Notes under the pieces: generated by a model
What the model saw: only the letters and a program-made list of their open reading frames with translations
What the model was told of the DNA's origin: nothing
Databases searched by the model: none
Position numbers and translations under genes: made by a program
Assembly: GCA_014904845.1 (NCBI GenBank)
Contig: MU119218.1
Location: 55,536 to 119,535, forward strand
Source: Acephala macrosclerotiorum
Lineage: Eukaryota > Ascomycota > Leotiomycetes > Helotiales > Mollisiaceae
DNA: 64,000 nucleotides
Direction: 5' to 3'
Shown here: piece by piece, positions 21,820-34,504 of the stretch
Layout: each line of letters begins with the position of its first letter
How positions within the stretch are numbered: position 1 is the stretch's first letter

Positions 21820-24800
21820 CTAATGCGTCTTCTTTCTCGGCCGTCTAGCTTCAGCAGCCTCCGTACTCTGCATTCTCTCCTTCATGATAACAAAGCATTT
21901 GACAGCCGCCTCATGAACGCTCATATGCTCAGCCCATTTTTGCATAACCACCTGATCTGCCTTTAGACCGTCTCGATAGATTTGCAATCCTTGATCATCG
22001 GTCCATCTCATCCCCTGCAAAACATCGTTCTGGTTCTTGCGGGCCACCATATGCATCAAGAACTTTTTGTTGAAGAGATCCCATGCTGCCATATACTTCT
22101 CGTAGCGCTGGAGGTAGTCGTCGTAGGCGGCACGAGTGGGGACATCCTTCTCAGTAACGGGAGGGGTAGGAGTGAGTGGTGGCACAGGCATGTCGAGAGT
22201 GGAGATGATGTCTTTGACCTTGAGGTCATCAAAGGCAACCTTAAGTTCAGTGTCAACAGGAGACGCAGAAGCAGCTGGACGCTTGAGTGGTTCTGTATTC
22301 CCGTTGACATTTGTACCGTTGGTGAATTGGGGTACAGTGTTGCGGATAGGTGGAGTGTCGACATCCATAGGCTCAGGACTAGCAACAGGAGAAGGATTAC
22401 TAGGAGATGCGCTCTTCTTGCGTTCAGTGAAGAGAGGCTTCTCATCAGAGGTTTCACTGTCGTCGACAACTGCTGCATTACCACCCATTGTTGTTCGAAT
22501 TGACTTCTTTCTAGTACCGGGGCCAGTACGTTGTGGCATAGGAGGTGGCATGAATGTTTGTGGCTTGAACGACTGATCCCAGTGCTCAGCTGAGAACTTC
22601 GTACCTCCTGGAGATTCAATTGGCGTCTGCTGTTCCGAGCGTGATGGCATAGTTGGTTGACCGAACATCGGCTGGACCTTGATCGGTGATCTTCCTCTGG
22701 AACGAGAATTCGATTGGGACCGAGGACGTTGTGGAGTGCTGGGAGCCTTCTCGGGCTGGAAGTAACTTGCACCCGCCTCGAATTTACCATCCCAATCTTT
22801 CGAAGTGAACTTAGTGCTAATGTTTTCAGCGCTATTGCTGAAGCCATTTGTCTTAGGCGCGGTTTGAGCGAACGTCTCGTCGCCGAGATTGAACGAGAAA
22901 CTAGAGTTTCGACGATTAGCTTCTTCTTTCATCTTGGTGTGGTGATCCCAAAAGGATTTGCATTTGCTGAAATCATACGCATGGGTGGCTTGCAAATGCT
23001 TGAGGGTCTTGAACTTCTTAGCCGGGCTTTCAGCCTCAGAGGTAGGGTCTCTGTAAGTCGTCCAATTGTCTTTGTGATCACCGTTCATCGACTTCTGAGG
23101 TTGGCTGCCGGCTTCAGTCTTCGGTGCCTCGCCGTTTGGAGTCTCGAACGACCCACCCAAGCTAGCCTGACGCTTGTTTGAGAGCAAACGATCGACATAT
23201 GAACGTTGCATCTCTTCGAATGCGTTGAGACTGTTCGGGCTTGTGGGGACTCCACTAGGAGGTATCTCCAGCTCAGCCTTATTCAGCTCTGGATATTGTA
23301 CGGTTCCATTTTGATAGACTGGCGTGCGAGAATCGGAAGAGATATTTTCTGAGACTGTTTCAAGGTTCACTGAATACTTTGAAGGATGTCTCTTGTCGAA
23401 CGTAGTAGGAGTTGGACGATTACAAGGAGTAGAAGGAGTAGGGCTAGCATACATTGACGGTTCGCCATTAGCTTTCGGAGTAGGCTGACCAGACCGAAGT
23501 GGAGGTCCATCTGCACCGAAACCGTTAGGAGGAGGTTCTTGACCGGGATTTTCCTTCATCCATTGTCTCATCTGTTGGATACGGCTTTGCTTACTTGTGG
23601 GCTTGGTCTCGGGATCCGTGGTAGAACCTGTTGCTTGCTTAGTCGTCCGGGGGGTTGCACCATTGCTGCGTCTGGCGGAAGCGCGGGCTGTTGATTTGTT
23701 CATCAAAATCTCTTCGTCAGATGAACTATCCAAGTTGACGCTTTCGGAATATGAAGGACGAGGAGCATGTGCTGACCGCGCTGCGAAAGATCGTGCACGC
23801 TGAGGGCTGTTATTCTTCGAGCTAAGATTTGTGTCGGAACCAGCTCTGAACGCAGGGAATGTGTCCTTGTCAACCTCACCCCGTTCTCGAGTGCTCTTGG
23901 ATCTATTGATACTCGCAGCCGAAGGGAAGGCACTCTCGAAAGGATTGAACTTCTCTCCGCCATGGGTTGCATACGGTGTGCTAACTCGAGGCTCGGTAGT
24001 AGGGGCAGGATCTGGGTCTCGGAACTTCTTCAGAGGATCTGTTCTGCCAGTTGCAGTTCTCTGGGTTGGTTGAGGTGGTTGTCGTGGAGGAGGCTCAGGA
24101 GCAACAGAAGGCTTGTCTCTCTGTGTAGAATAGTTTCCTCTCGGCGCAGGAGGTTCATCTCCGCCAGACATATTCGGCATAAAGCCTTTTCGACTGGGTG
24201 GGGGATTCGTGCTTTGACTTCTCGAATGTGAACTGCTCGGATCTCGGTATTCATCAAAGCCAGGACGAGTTTTCGGTGGAGCGGCATGAGACTGAGCATT
24301 GCTCTCTTCTCGTCCAGACTGCGGCGTGCCTCTTGGAGGTGGTTTTGGAGCAGTCCATGTCTTCCCAGGCCCGTGCTCTCCCCCTCTTGGATGTCTCGTA
24401 TTCTCCCATGCTTTAAATTGTGCTTCCCTCGCCTGAGGTCCCTCCTGCGCTGCCTGATATGCGGAAGCTTGTGGCGGGGTGAACTTGTCATATCTCCTCG
24501 CCCCAGAAGATGGTGGCGGCGGTGGTTGTGCTCTATTACGAGCTGTCGGCGGTTTAGGAGGTGGCGCCCATCCTGCACCTGCATTTGCCCAAGGATTGCC
24601 TCTCACGCCCGAAGCTTGCCCACCAGTACCAGTATGTGAGCTCCTAAATGAACTCGAAGAGGCTCTGATTCTGTTCGCATCGTACTTGGCTCGTTCTGTA
24701 GGGTCGATAAGGACTTCGTGGGCGGATTGTATCCTCTGGAACTTGGCAGTAACTTCGTTTTCTCGTCCTGGGTTGCGGTCTGGATGGTATGTGAGAGCTA

Positions 24801-24945
24801 TTGCGCGCAGTCAGCAGTCGTAACCTTCGAGGCCATGGCCGAACATACCAAGCTTCTTGAATTGCTTCTTGATCTCCGTTACATCCGCGTTAGGCGCAAG
24901 CTCAAGATCACCATAGTAATCTCGAGAAAGGTCAGCTTTCACCAT
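21820..24945 (-). CDS. J-domain (DnaJ-like) co-chaperone with long disordered tail
   Basis: Exons are 24945-24849 and 24797-21820, joined over a 51-bp intron (GTATGT to AATAG) for 1024 residues. The first 65 residues form a J domain: DYYGDLELAPNADVTEIKKQFKKLALTYHPD with the HPD triad at 37-39, then the helix III region ending PTERAKYD. The J domain stimulates Hsp70 ATPase, so this is a class C DnaJ protein. The next 750 residues are Pro-, Ser-, Arg- and Gln-rich with many charged blocks and no fold I recognise. The last 110 residues are again structured, with helices and conserved-looking aromatics (YLQRYEKYMAAWDLFNKKF). Taking the ATG at 24606 instead would lose the J domain, so the upstream exon is needed. 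Confidence 0.85.
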
Positions 24946-26710
24946 GTTGTTTGTTTCTGATACCGCGCATCCGACAAGAAGAGGACTTAGGTGGTATAAC
25001 TAGGTCGTAGATCATGTAATAAGTGGTGGTAGACGCAATGAAGCAACGTATGGTAACCAGATATCCCTCAATCGCGTTGGTGGTACAGGATGTCTTCTGG
25101 TTGAAGCTGAAAAGCGAAGAGCGAACAGCCCTGTCTAGAATAGAAATGAGCGTTGGTGGGACGGCGCAAGGGTTCTAACCGCGGGGTGCGGGTACGAACG
25201 ACATCCACCAAAGGTTTCGCAGAGTTGTGATGTTGTACCGATCACAGTTGGGATGTTCTTGTGTACAATTAAGGGGAAGATATCGGTAGAAAGAGGTTCG
25301 GTTGCCTTGTGATACCGGACGCTACGAAATCCTACGCGAAGTCCCAAGAAGGATCTCAAAAAGAGGTGTTTACTAGGGATTAGCCGAAACTGCGCATGAA
25401 TCTCGAAAATGACATTAGAGGAGCTTGAATATTCGCATTGATTGCAGTTTCTGTCTATTCATTGGCTTGATTCCCACAGTCTCAATGGTTCACCATTGCT
25501 TCCCGTCTTTGCACACTCATCATCTTCCCACTCTGGCTGAGTTGCTGTCAGCTGCATAGCAGATCGCCACGATAAGCAAATAACCCCTGCAAGCCAGCCT
25601 ATCAACAACTCCACGTGATGCTGGCTATGCCGCGTCATTTGTTATGATATCACAGGTGCAGTTGAAGTCGAGTCGGTTCTTGCTTTTCGGTAGACAAAAA
25701 GGGGCTGTGAAATGGTGACCTTCACTTCGCACTTATAGTTGCCTGTGGTGAATGCCTCTCTTTGTGCTCACCGTTATGCCAAGACAAAGATACCGCCCCC
25801 ACTCCGCTCCGCTTCGCGTTAAAAAGCACCCCACGGAGTACAGACGAATGTAAGTGGTACTGTATGAGAAATTTTGATTTGAAGAAGCCACTGTTGCCAG
25901 TCACGGGCCAGAAATCCAACAACACAAAGCAGTGGGACTGGCTACCAAATCTTCGACGTATGGCTAAAGACAGGAGCTCTTAGCAAGCTGACTTTGAAGA
26001 TAAGAAGATCTCGAAAACCAACAATGGAAATCGAGAATCTCAAAACCAACTAGACTCTCTCTTTTCCTACATTTTCTCATGTCGTATCGACCCTTCACAT
26101 CTTTCTACGGAACTCAAATCCTCTCAACTTCCGGCCTTTCTGGCAATGCCATCTGGCTTCTCATGGATTGGGTTTTATGGATGCATTTTACGATGCTGTG
26201 GATGAGTGTTGGAGGAAGGAGGTTGGGTATGGAGAGTGGAGTTTAGGTGGATCTTTGAGGATAGGGGAAGAGGGATGGGGAAGGGAAGTGAGTTTGCAGT
26301 GTGGGAATTCGGTGATGGGGGTGGGGAGTGTGGGAGTGGGCTTGGTGTGTTGGGTGAGAGGTGGATGTTGGCTTTGAAAATTTGGGAATGTGGGAGAATG
26401 TGTTAGTGCTTGCGCGGACGAAAAGAAAGATAAGATGTTTGACATTAGGAAGAGTCTGTGAATTCGAAGAATGCAGGTGAACATAATCGAATTCCGTGTT
26501 CTTTTACTCCAAGCCATCGACGATTCAACGCCTATTCATACTCCATAACACCATTCCTGATGCAAATGCGCATCTACCCGAACATACAAGAACTACAAGT
26601 ACCAAAAAAGAATCTTTATACCACAAGGCCTCCAAACCTACCATCACCAATCATCACCTTCCATATCCATGTATCCATGTTCATACTCGTCATCTATCCA
26701 TAAAAACATT
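24946..26710. other. Intergenic with a G-rich block (26165-26400)
   Basis: There is no gene I can support. On the plus strand 26165-26400 is strongly G-rich, and 26317-26340 matches the G-quadruplex pattern (four G runs with loops of 1, 5 and 3). Short frames over it, on both strands, are explained by the biased composition. The last 300 bases are probably the INCENP 3' untranslated region. Confidence 0.45.
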
Positions 26711-29700
26711 CTATACCATGGAATCATACGTCCATCCCCCTTGCCTCCGGACTTGATCTCTCGCCCGAAGATCTTTCTTAATCTCATCCTCAGTCAACCG
26801 ATCCTGTCCAGACCAGTTCGCACTTGAAGTGCGAGTCCTGAACTTATGAAATCGGTCCTTACTCTTGCTGAACACTTCCTCCATGTTCAACGGACCTGGA
26901 TTCCCGAAAATAGCTGCTGGGTCCATCTTCTCTTGTTCGATCAGCCTTCGTCGAAGGTCCGGAGAGTTGGTCCATTCCGCAGCGACAAAGTCATCCTTAT
27001 CATCGTCCTCCTCTTCCGAATCCGTATGGATCTCGGGCAGGACAATAGTCTCTCCATTCTGATAATGTGGAGAAGATTTGGCTGCCGACTTAGCAGCAGA
27101 TTTGCAAGCCCCATTGTGTGCACCAGGGCGCGCTGGTGTCTTCGAGCTGGGTGCAAATGGAATGGGCGCCTTCGAGACTTGAGCCATATCCATGGGGTGC
27201 GTAGGCTTCGACTGATTTATGTTATGCTGATTGATTAGTGTCGACCTCTGCAAGCTGTTCGGCGGAGGAGCATTTGCATAGCCACTCGGGAATAGCGACT
27301 TGGTTGGCATGTTTTGACGACTGCTTGATTGACGAATGGGAGGGGCAGTCATCTTGGGATGGTCCTCTGTCATATCCTCATCATCGTCGAAGTCATCACT
27401 GGTCCTGCGACGCTTCGCCTGGTGCTCTTGCTGGTGATAAGAAGGTCCATTCCGCTGAAGGGTTGGACGAGAACGATTGTCCTCGTCTTGAGGCAGTGGT
27501 CGCTTCACTGGGAGTTTGGCTGTGTTATGCATGACTGAGTTTGTCGGCCGCATATCTTCTTGCTGTCTTTGAGCTCCAGGGTTCATTCGTGATGGCTTTG
27601 ACTGCGCGAGTTCCCCTCGAGGTACGGGAGGCAAAGCTTTGTCTTGCAACATCGAACTCCCAAATTCGGCGTTTGGCTGAGGTCGAGCAGCTGGTGGAGG
27701 AGCCTTCGTTTCCTTGGCTTTCTCCATCTCTAGTCTTCTCTTTTCCATGGCTTGACGCGATGCTGCCTTCTTAGCATCTGCTGCTGCTTGAGCACGTTCC
27801 CGTTCCCTTTGCAGCTCTCGTTGACGCTCTAACTCTAGCTTTCGTTGTTGCTCTTCCTTGCGGCGTTCTTCTTCCTTGATGGCAGCACGTTGGCGCTCGA
27901 TTTCGAGCTTTGCCTCTCGTTTCTTCTGTGCAGCAAGCTCATCCTAGTGATGTTAGTCTATACGATGTCAAGCGTGAAATCCGGCTTACCTGTTCCTTCT
28001 TCCTGGCTGCAGCTTCCAATGCCTTGCTTGCAGCCGACTTAAAGCTACTGGTGGATGCTTTGCTTTGGATAGAGCTTGTGCTAGCCTTGTGTCTTAGGCC
28101 CTGTGACGATGTAGATTGTTGTGAGGAAGAAGATGCAAGAGAATCTTGCAGGGAGGCTGAAAGTGCAATATTAGAAGGATGTTGGTGATGACCTCGCTGA
28201 GAACCAGTATCGACTCGAATGACAGTTGGAGGGTTTGCTTTGGAAGCCGGGGCCTTGGCAGGCTTCAGCGGTCGTTTTGGTCCTGGGCGTCCAATCTGTG
28301 ACTTGGGTCGAGGAATAGATGGTGGAGGCATTGCTTGAGATGCTTGAGCCGCTTCGGACATCTCCACATCAGCATTCGCAAGCTCGGCAGTACTCGCTAC
28401 AGCCGCAGCAATTCCTTCTGCTTCAAGTTGAGCTTTGGTCTTTCGCGGACTGGTCCGTGTTGCCCTAGGAACCTCAACCTGGCTGGCCTTGGCTTGCTTT
28501 TCTTGTGCCTTGCGAGCCTCGATCTCCTTCTGCATAGCCGCAACTCTTTCTTGTTCCTCGTGATACACTCTAGCTTCCTCTCTGACTTTCATGCGGGCCT
28601 TCTCTAATTGATTGGCCATTTTCTGCGCTTCCTTTTGCTCTTTCGCCTCCTTCGCGGCCCTTGCTTCATCTTCTTTCTTCTTCTCCTCTCGTTCAGTAGA
28701 CGCTCGGGTCTTACGTGTGTTATGCTTGAACGGAGACTCTGGAAGGCGGAGTGACAATTGGCTCTTGTTGCTGGGAGCCTGAGAGTTTGTGGGGCTCTTG
28801 GTATTGGCCTCTGATATGGCATCCTCAAAAGTAGGTTGGTTTCGCAGATCGGTCCGCGACATCATAGGCGAAATGGCTGACGATTTCGCCTCAGCACTAA
28901 CAGCTGCACTGCTCGCAAACAAACCTCGTGATGTCTTCAGAATCGAGGAGAATTTGTCTTTGGCTGCCTTGAGGGGACTGCCACGATAACTTCTCGATGG
29001 TGACTTTGGAGGAGTCGTCGAAGCATCTGGGTCATTTGATGCGATTGAGGGTGTTGGGTTCGACACGGCGATCGGTTTTCTATGCGTTGGAGAGTCACTG
29101 GTTTTCTTGGGTGACTTGAGCACGGATGTAGAGACGGACTTGCCATGGCCAAGGGTGCTTGTTGTCCGCTCTGGAATAGTAGGCTCAGGAACCGGTGACG
29201 GATGTCTTGTTGGCGATCCTCGTTTAGGAATGCTGAATTGAGCACCACCGATACTATCTTTGCCATGGATCCCTTCCATAACATCTGTAGAATGGCTTTT
29301 TGTCATCTGTGGGCGAGGGCTAAATATTGAAGGTTCGGCAACAATAGCTCCTGGTGGAGGGCCGATCCAGCTATCCTCCTCGTCTTCAGGGAATGCTCCG
29401 GGAGGTGGACGTGACTTGCGAGCGGGGGACTTGGTCCGTACAGGAGACTTAATGTGTTGAGTATCCTGTGTTATGGGGGCTTGACTAGGCTGACTAGGTT
29501 GGGGTTGGATGGCATTACCAGGAATGGACTTCGATGGTCGCATGCTAGATTGAGACTGGCCAAGCATACTGATCTGATCTTGGAGCCGTTGGGTAGAAGT
29601 CTTGTTGTGGAGACGTTTCATCTTGGTGTCAGTGTCATCTTCCGTGGTTACTTCATCGGCTTGATCAAGATCCGTCTCATCGTCGTTCTCCTCATCCTGC

Positions 29701-31023
29701 CTGACATTGCCCAAACTCTTTCCACCCGTTTGTCGACCATAGTAGCTAGTTCGTGAGTGCTCCAATTGACTGGTTCGCGACACCCGATTACCAATACTCT
29801 TCTTCGTCGTAAGCGGCTCGCGAGCAGGCAGGGAAGCGAAATTCAGACTACTCTTTCGGACAATCGGTCTAATCGGGCTTGGAGAACCATCTGATGGAGA
29901 TTGCACATCTTCCATGGGCTCATCCTCAGCTTCTGGTGCAGCTTCCTCTTCGGCAGGGTCCTGTTGTTTTGTTGGTGAAAGCTTAGGGGGCGATGTCTTC
30001 ACAGGTGATGATTTCGCCAGAGATATTCTCACGGTCGACTGCTTGGTGGGTGATAGCCGCCGGGGCGATGATCGCTTCGCTGGCGATTCTAGTTGCTGTT
30101 GACGTTCTTGAATCGGCGATTCCAATACTGGGTATGAGACATGTTGAGGCTCGTTATTCTCCTCATTCTCTTCGACATCTATTTCCTCCGCCTCCGCTTG
30201 GACGGGTTCTACCACCACATTTCGAGTCTGCTCTTCCTTTGCAGACTGGAATGACTCTTCTGTAGCACGCCGTGCATCTGAATCACGGCCTAGTATAATT
30301 ACGTTTTCATCGGACCGCTCAGACTCTGGCGTGTTTGGAGAGGCCACAGCTAACGCCTTTTGGGGCGACGCCCTCGGTGTATGCTGGTAAGCAGCTGGAT
30401 CATTTGGCTGTGTGGCTTGCGTAGCCTGTGTCGCTCCTTCTGGCTGACTTCCATGATATCCAGAGTCAACAAAATTATAGGGGGGCTTGGGTGGTGATGT
30501 ATGTTGTACTGTTGGTGAACTGGGACCCGCCTCAACTTCCATCTGCTCGGGTTCATCCTCAGCTACCTTGAAAGTCGCGACTGGTCGTTCGAAATGTGTT
30601 TGCCTGAATGGGCTGCCTCCTCCTTGAACTGGCGCCGAAAATATATCTGTCAATGGCTGCCAGTTATTAGTTGATGCCATTCAATGCGAACATCCCACTT
30701 ACTGCGCGTAATTCTAACGGATTGCCCTTTCGTACGGTTCTGGGTGTCTTTCCTCTCAACTTTCCGGGTGTTTTGAAAATATCTGCCACATTTCTACGCG
30801 CAAAGTATTAGCATATACCACTTGATGAAAGCTTGTGTACATACACTTGGTTCTTGCTGAATATCTCAGCCATATGCTCATTGAGCCAGTCCAAATCGTT
30901 TCGCGCAGAGAACGTAAACTCTTCTGTCTCCTCTCCTGCAAACTGCAGCGTAGTCGCCCTTTCTTCTGCTATCCATGATGCTGATCCGACTTGTAGTCGC
31001 GGGTTTCCTCGAACGGTCGCCAT
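26711..31023 (-). CDS. SLI15: INCENP/Sli15 family inner centromere protein
   Basis: Four exons (31023-30845, 30793-30703, 30656-27990, 27943-26711) with introns of 51, 46 and 46 bp give 1389 residues. The N-terminus matches fungal INCENPs: a first-exon helix with WLNEHMAEIFSKNQ, then VADIFKTPGKLRGKTPRT across the splices. The middle is long and disordered with many SP/TP sites, suiting Cdk control. Two long charged helices follow (Glu/Lys/Arg/Gln-rich, one around the third intron). The C-terminus is a clear IN-box: LPEIHTDSEEED, EWTNSPDLRRRL, IFGNPGPLNMEEVF, then RTSSANW with the serines that Aurora kinase phosphorylates. INCENP holds and activates Aurora in the chromosomal passenger complex. 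Acceptor choice for exon 3 (30656) is fixed by continuity of the protein (LRAPLTDIF). Confidence 0.92.
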
Positions 31024-31428
31024 GATCTCGAATCAAAACAATGCGCGTCGAGCAATGGTCAAAAACGAAATCGGCAAGAGTGAATCGAATTTCTGATCAT
31101 AAAAGCATTTCGAGTAATTGCAAAGGTATTTTGATAGTTGCAAGGTCATCAACAAGCTTTGGGTGGATGCTGCAGCTTGTCGAGTCGTGGGGATTGATGT
31201 GCTCGGGTCAATGTTTTGGTTCGAGCTCCATCGCGCCTCAAAACACGTGAGCTGGGAAAACACGCTAAAACGGATATGCTCGGGAACAATCATCCTCCCC
31301 CACACTTACTCTTACATAGATCAAGGTGAGTTGGAGACTTTGAGATGAATAAATGTTCCTTTCTTTCCTCGTACATTTCGTAGTCTTTCATATTTCACTC
31401 TCTGAAGGTCAAATAGATTCTCTCAAAA
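31024..31428. promoter_or_regulatory. Divergent promoter region, INCENP / acyl-CoA dehydrogenase
   Basis: 405 bp separate the two start codons on opposite strands, so both promoters must lie here. I see no strong TATA box; a pyrimidine-rich stretch leads into the acyl-CoA dehydrogenase start. Confidence 0.45.
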
Positions 31429-32940
31429 ATGCAGCGAACGTTCCTCCCAAGATGCCTAGGGATGGCCAAGCATCACCACTCCGGCATCTCTACCCCGAGA
31501 TACTTTTCTGTGTCGATTCCAAAGCGAGCAAATACTTTGATGGAAACCAGTGGGTTTTCAGAGACACAGCTTCAAGTTAGGGAAGCAATAGCTAAAATCT
31601 GTTCCAACTTTCCAGATGTAGGTCAATGTCACGCGTGCAACTACAACAACCTAGACACTCTCCAACATATGGTCTCCACCATCATCTCCAATAGCACGCT
31701 GCTGAATATTCTTTCTAGGAATATTGGGCTGCGCATGACGAATCAGGAGAGTATCCGCACGCGCTACACGCTGCGCTCGCCAAAGATGGATGGATTGGTA
31801 TTGCACTGCCAGAAAACCTCGGAGGGTCAGGCTTAGGGATCTCAGAAGCTACAATGATGTTGCATACGATCTCAGAGTATATACTCTCCTCCATTCCTTC
31901 CAGAGCAATGGTTGAATCTTTTTAGGAGCGGTGCTGGGATAGCAGGAGCTCAATCGATACATGCGAGTAAGTTGACTTATTTTCGAGTTCTTCTGATAGT
32001 CTCTAACTTAAATCCAGATGTATACGCCACTCAACCCGTTGCAAAGTTCGCAACACTTGAGCAAAGACAACGAATGTTGCCCAAACTTATTGATGGTACT
32101 TGGCGAGCTTGTTTCGGTGTGACGGAGCCCAACACAGGACTCGAGACTCTCAAACTCAGAACCCAAGCAATTCGAGATGGCGACAATTACAAGATCTCGG
32201 GTCAGAAAATCTGGATTTCATCCGCGCAAGTAGCCACCAAGATGGTCCTCCTTGCACGAACTACGCCTCTAGAAGAAGTCAAGAAACCATCAGAGGGTCT
32301 CTCACTATTCTTCATCGACTTTGACCCGAAACAGCCTGGCTTGGAGCTCAAGCGAATCAAGAAGATGGGCGGGAGAGCTGTTGATGCTAATGAAGTCTTC
32401 TTTGACAACTACGCCATCCCCAGCGATACGTTGATTGGCAAAGAAGGTCAGGGTTTCAAGATCGTGCTACACGGGATGAACGCTGAGCGATGTCTTCTGG
32501 CGGGCGAAGCACTGGGACTCGGGTATGCTGCTCTCTACCGAGCCTCAAATTACGCAAAAGAACGAATCGTCTTCGGACGCCCGATTGGTATGAATCAAGG
32601 AATACAACATCCTCTAGCTGATGCCTACATGCATCTTGAGGCAGCTAAATTGGCGACGTATCATGCTGCGAGGTTGTACGATCGTTCTACCACGGATAAG
32701 AGTGTCACACAGGCTGCAGTTGGTGTTGCATGCAATAGTGCGAAGTATCTGGCTGCAGAGGCGGCTTTCACGGCATGTGAATGGAGTGTCTTGAGTCTGG
32801 GAGGAATGGGATATGCCCAGGAATATCATGTCGAGAGGTATTTGAGAGAATGCTTCGTGCCTCGAATAGCTCCAGTCTCGAGGGAGATGATCATGAATTA
32901 TGTCGGAGAGAAGGTATTGGGCTTACCTAGGAGCTATTGA
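31429..32940 (+). CDS. Acyl-CoA dehydrogenase family flavoprotein
   Basis: Four exons (31429-31617, 31719-31876, 31926-31966, 32018-32940) with introns of 101, 49 and 51 bp give 436 residues. The first 40 residues are rich in Arg, Lys, His and Ser with no acidic residue, as in a mitochondrial presequence. After it come the N-terminal helical domain (LQVREAIAKIC, EYWAAHDESGEYP, DGWIGIALPENLGGSGLG), the middle beta-domain with the FAD/substrate block (ACFGVTEPNTGLET, YKISGQKIWISSA), and the C-terminal helices with RIVFGRPIGMNQGIQHPLAD and LSLGGMGYAQEYHVERYLREC. The typical C-terminus GEKVLGLPRSY is present. The enzyme oxidises an acyl-CoA to the enoyl-CoA with FAD in beta-oxidation or amino-acid breakdown; the substrate cannot be read from sequence. 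Confidence 0.9.
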
Positions 32941-33132
32941 GGTGCTAGCCGAGTCAGAGGCATTAGCCTCAGAACATTGTCTGTGTACGAAATGACACTT
33001 TCGAACGTAACAGATGCGGCATGAGATACCAGAGTTAATGTCAATGATTCTGTATAAGTCAGACTTAAGCTCATGCATTAATCCATGTTCCTCCCAACGC
33101 CGATGCTACCAAAATGCCGCCCACTCTCTATC

Positions 33133-34097
33133 TTACTTCTTCAACGCTGCAAACCTCTTTGCCAATTCATCCACATCTGGTATCGTCCCGCCAACCGGAC
33201 CCTTGCTCTGAGTTCCCTTTCCAACACCAACATCCTGCATCTTCTTTGTCGGCTTCAGATCTAGTGTTCCTTTGACCCTTGGATGTAAATTATCCGTACT
33301 TGGACTCGGTGGATTGACCCTTAACGGCGAACTCGGTCCAAAATTCCTCGGCGGTGTCGCCTTGCTCAGCTCCTCCCTCTCCTCAATCTCCTTATCCGCC
33401 GCATCATCTGCCAATATCGGCTCCTCCAAATTCTTCTGTGCCCGCCCACCACTCGGATTCTCATCATCATCATCCACATAATCCGGCGGCTCTCCCAAAT
33501 CACCCTTCGCCTTCTTCGGCCAGTCAACACCATATGTTCGTGCAATCTCCTCCAGATATCCATCAACGAGTGCTTGAGGAGGAGGCGTAACCGTAAGCTT
33601 CTTCAGCACCTTCTCGCTAACCTTCTCATCACTATTCTCCATCGCCGCCAACGCAAACTCCTTCCCATACTTATCACACAACAGCCCCCTCACATTCTGC
33701 AACTCCTTAACATCCGTCCTCGGGGCCGCATATATCAAGCTCTTCACAGCCTCTTCCAATCCCGGATCGCAAGTAGGAGCCTCCATCAATCCCGTCCTTG
33801 CCAATAATAACTCGCAATACAACTCCAGTATCTCATGTAGTTCCGTCGTAATGTCCGATCGTATAATATTCTCGACTCGAATCTTCGCAGACTCGACTTT
33901 TCCAGCCTCGAGCAGTTGTGCCATAGCCCGACGTTGTTGTTTAGATACAGCTTCATCTTTCTGCTGAACCATGCGCAGCCGCGCAATGGAGAGCTTGAGC
34001 TGGACTTTTAGTTTCGCCTGGAAGGGTTTAGCAAAGATAGAGAGTATGAAGCCCATTTTTGACGATGACTTACTATGAGAGATGAAGACGGTGCCAT
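33133..34097 (-). CDS. IST1: IST1, ESCRT-III-associated protein
   Basis: Exons are 34097-34074 and 34017-33133, giving 302 residues. The tiny first exon encodes only MAPSSSLI; the 56-bp intron (GTAAGT, GCTAAAC, CCAG) then joins directly to AKLKVQLKLSIARLRMVQQKD, the conserved IST1 start. The frame is also open through the intron and further upstream, so a longer false start is easily annotated. The helical IST1 core spans about residues 8-185 (QQRRAMAQLLEAGKVESAKIRVENIIRSD). A disordered linker follows, and the last residues DELAKRFAALKK match a MIM1-type motif that binds the MIT domain of Vps4. IST1 regulates Vps4 during multivesicular-body sorting at endosomes. It is convergent with the acyl-CoA dehydrogenase gene, with 192 bp between the stops. 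Confidence 0.93.
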
Positions 34098-34504
34098 TAT
34101 CGGTATGTGCTAGGGATGTATGTGGGACAAGAGAATCTTTGTGTTCTGTTACAGACTCAGTGGTGCCTTGGTCAGGAAGTTGATGAAAGCGGGCGGCATG
34201 GCGGGGTGGAATTCTGATAGGTACGGTGGGCGGGAAGGAGCAAGTGTGCAAGTAATATCAATCTTGAGGGAAATTTAGAAGTGACCCACAAGCTGTTTAC
34301 AGCTTCAACCATCATTCACTGAGCTGCGAAACCAACATTTGGGGCTGAGAATGTTCTTATAAAGCTTGGAAATGCCAGTTGACACTATCTAGTCCTAACA
34401 TCTGCCTCAATCCCTCCAATAACGATGACCACCACCCTCGATTCTACTCTTCGGCGGTATAGGGACGTAGACAAGCTCTCGAATATACATGAACCTTATC
34501 CATA
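34098..34504. promoter_or_regulatory. Divergent promoter region, IST1 / FUSC-like protein
   Basis: 407 bp separate the two start codons on opposite strands. In-frame coding sequence appears to continue upstream of IST1 on the minus strand, but it lacks similarity to the family and is best read as 5' untranslated sequence. Confidence 0.4.

Noticed and set aside
24198..24823. Long plus-strand frames in the J-protein gene
   Set aside because: They are antisense shadows of the Pro/Arg-rich coding sequence and have no motif.
26168..26406. Gly/Trp-rich plus-strand frames
   Set aside because: Explained by the G-rich block; no homology-like pattern.
27238..30265. Many plus-strand frames across the INCENP gene
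   Set aside because: Antisense shadows of Ser/Lys/Glu-rich low-complexity coding sequence.
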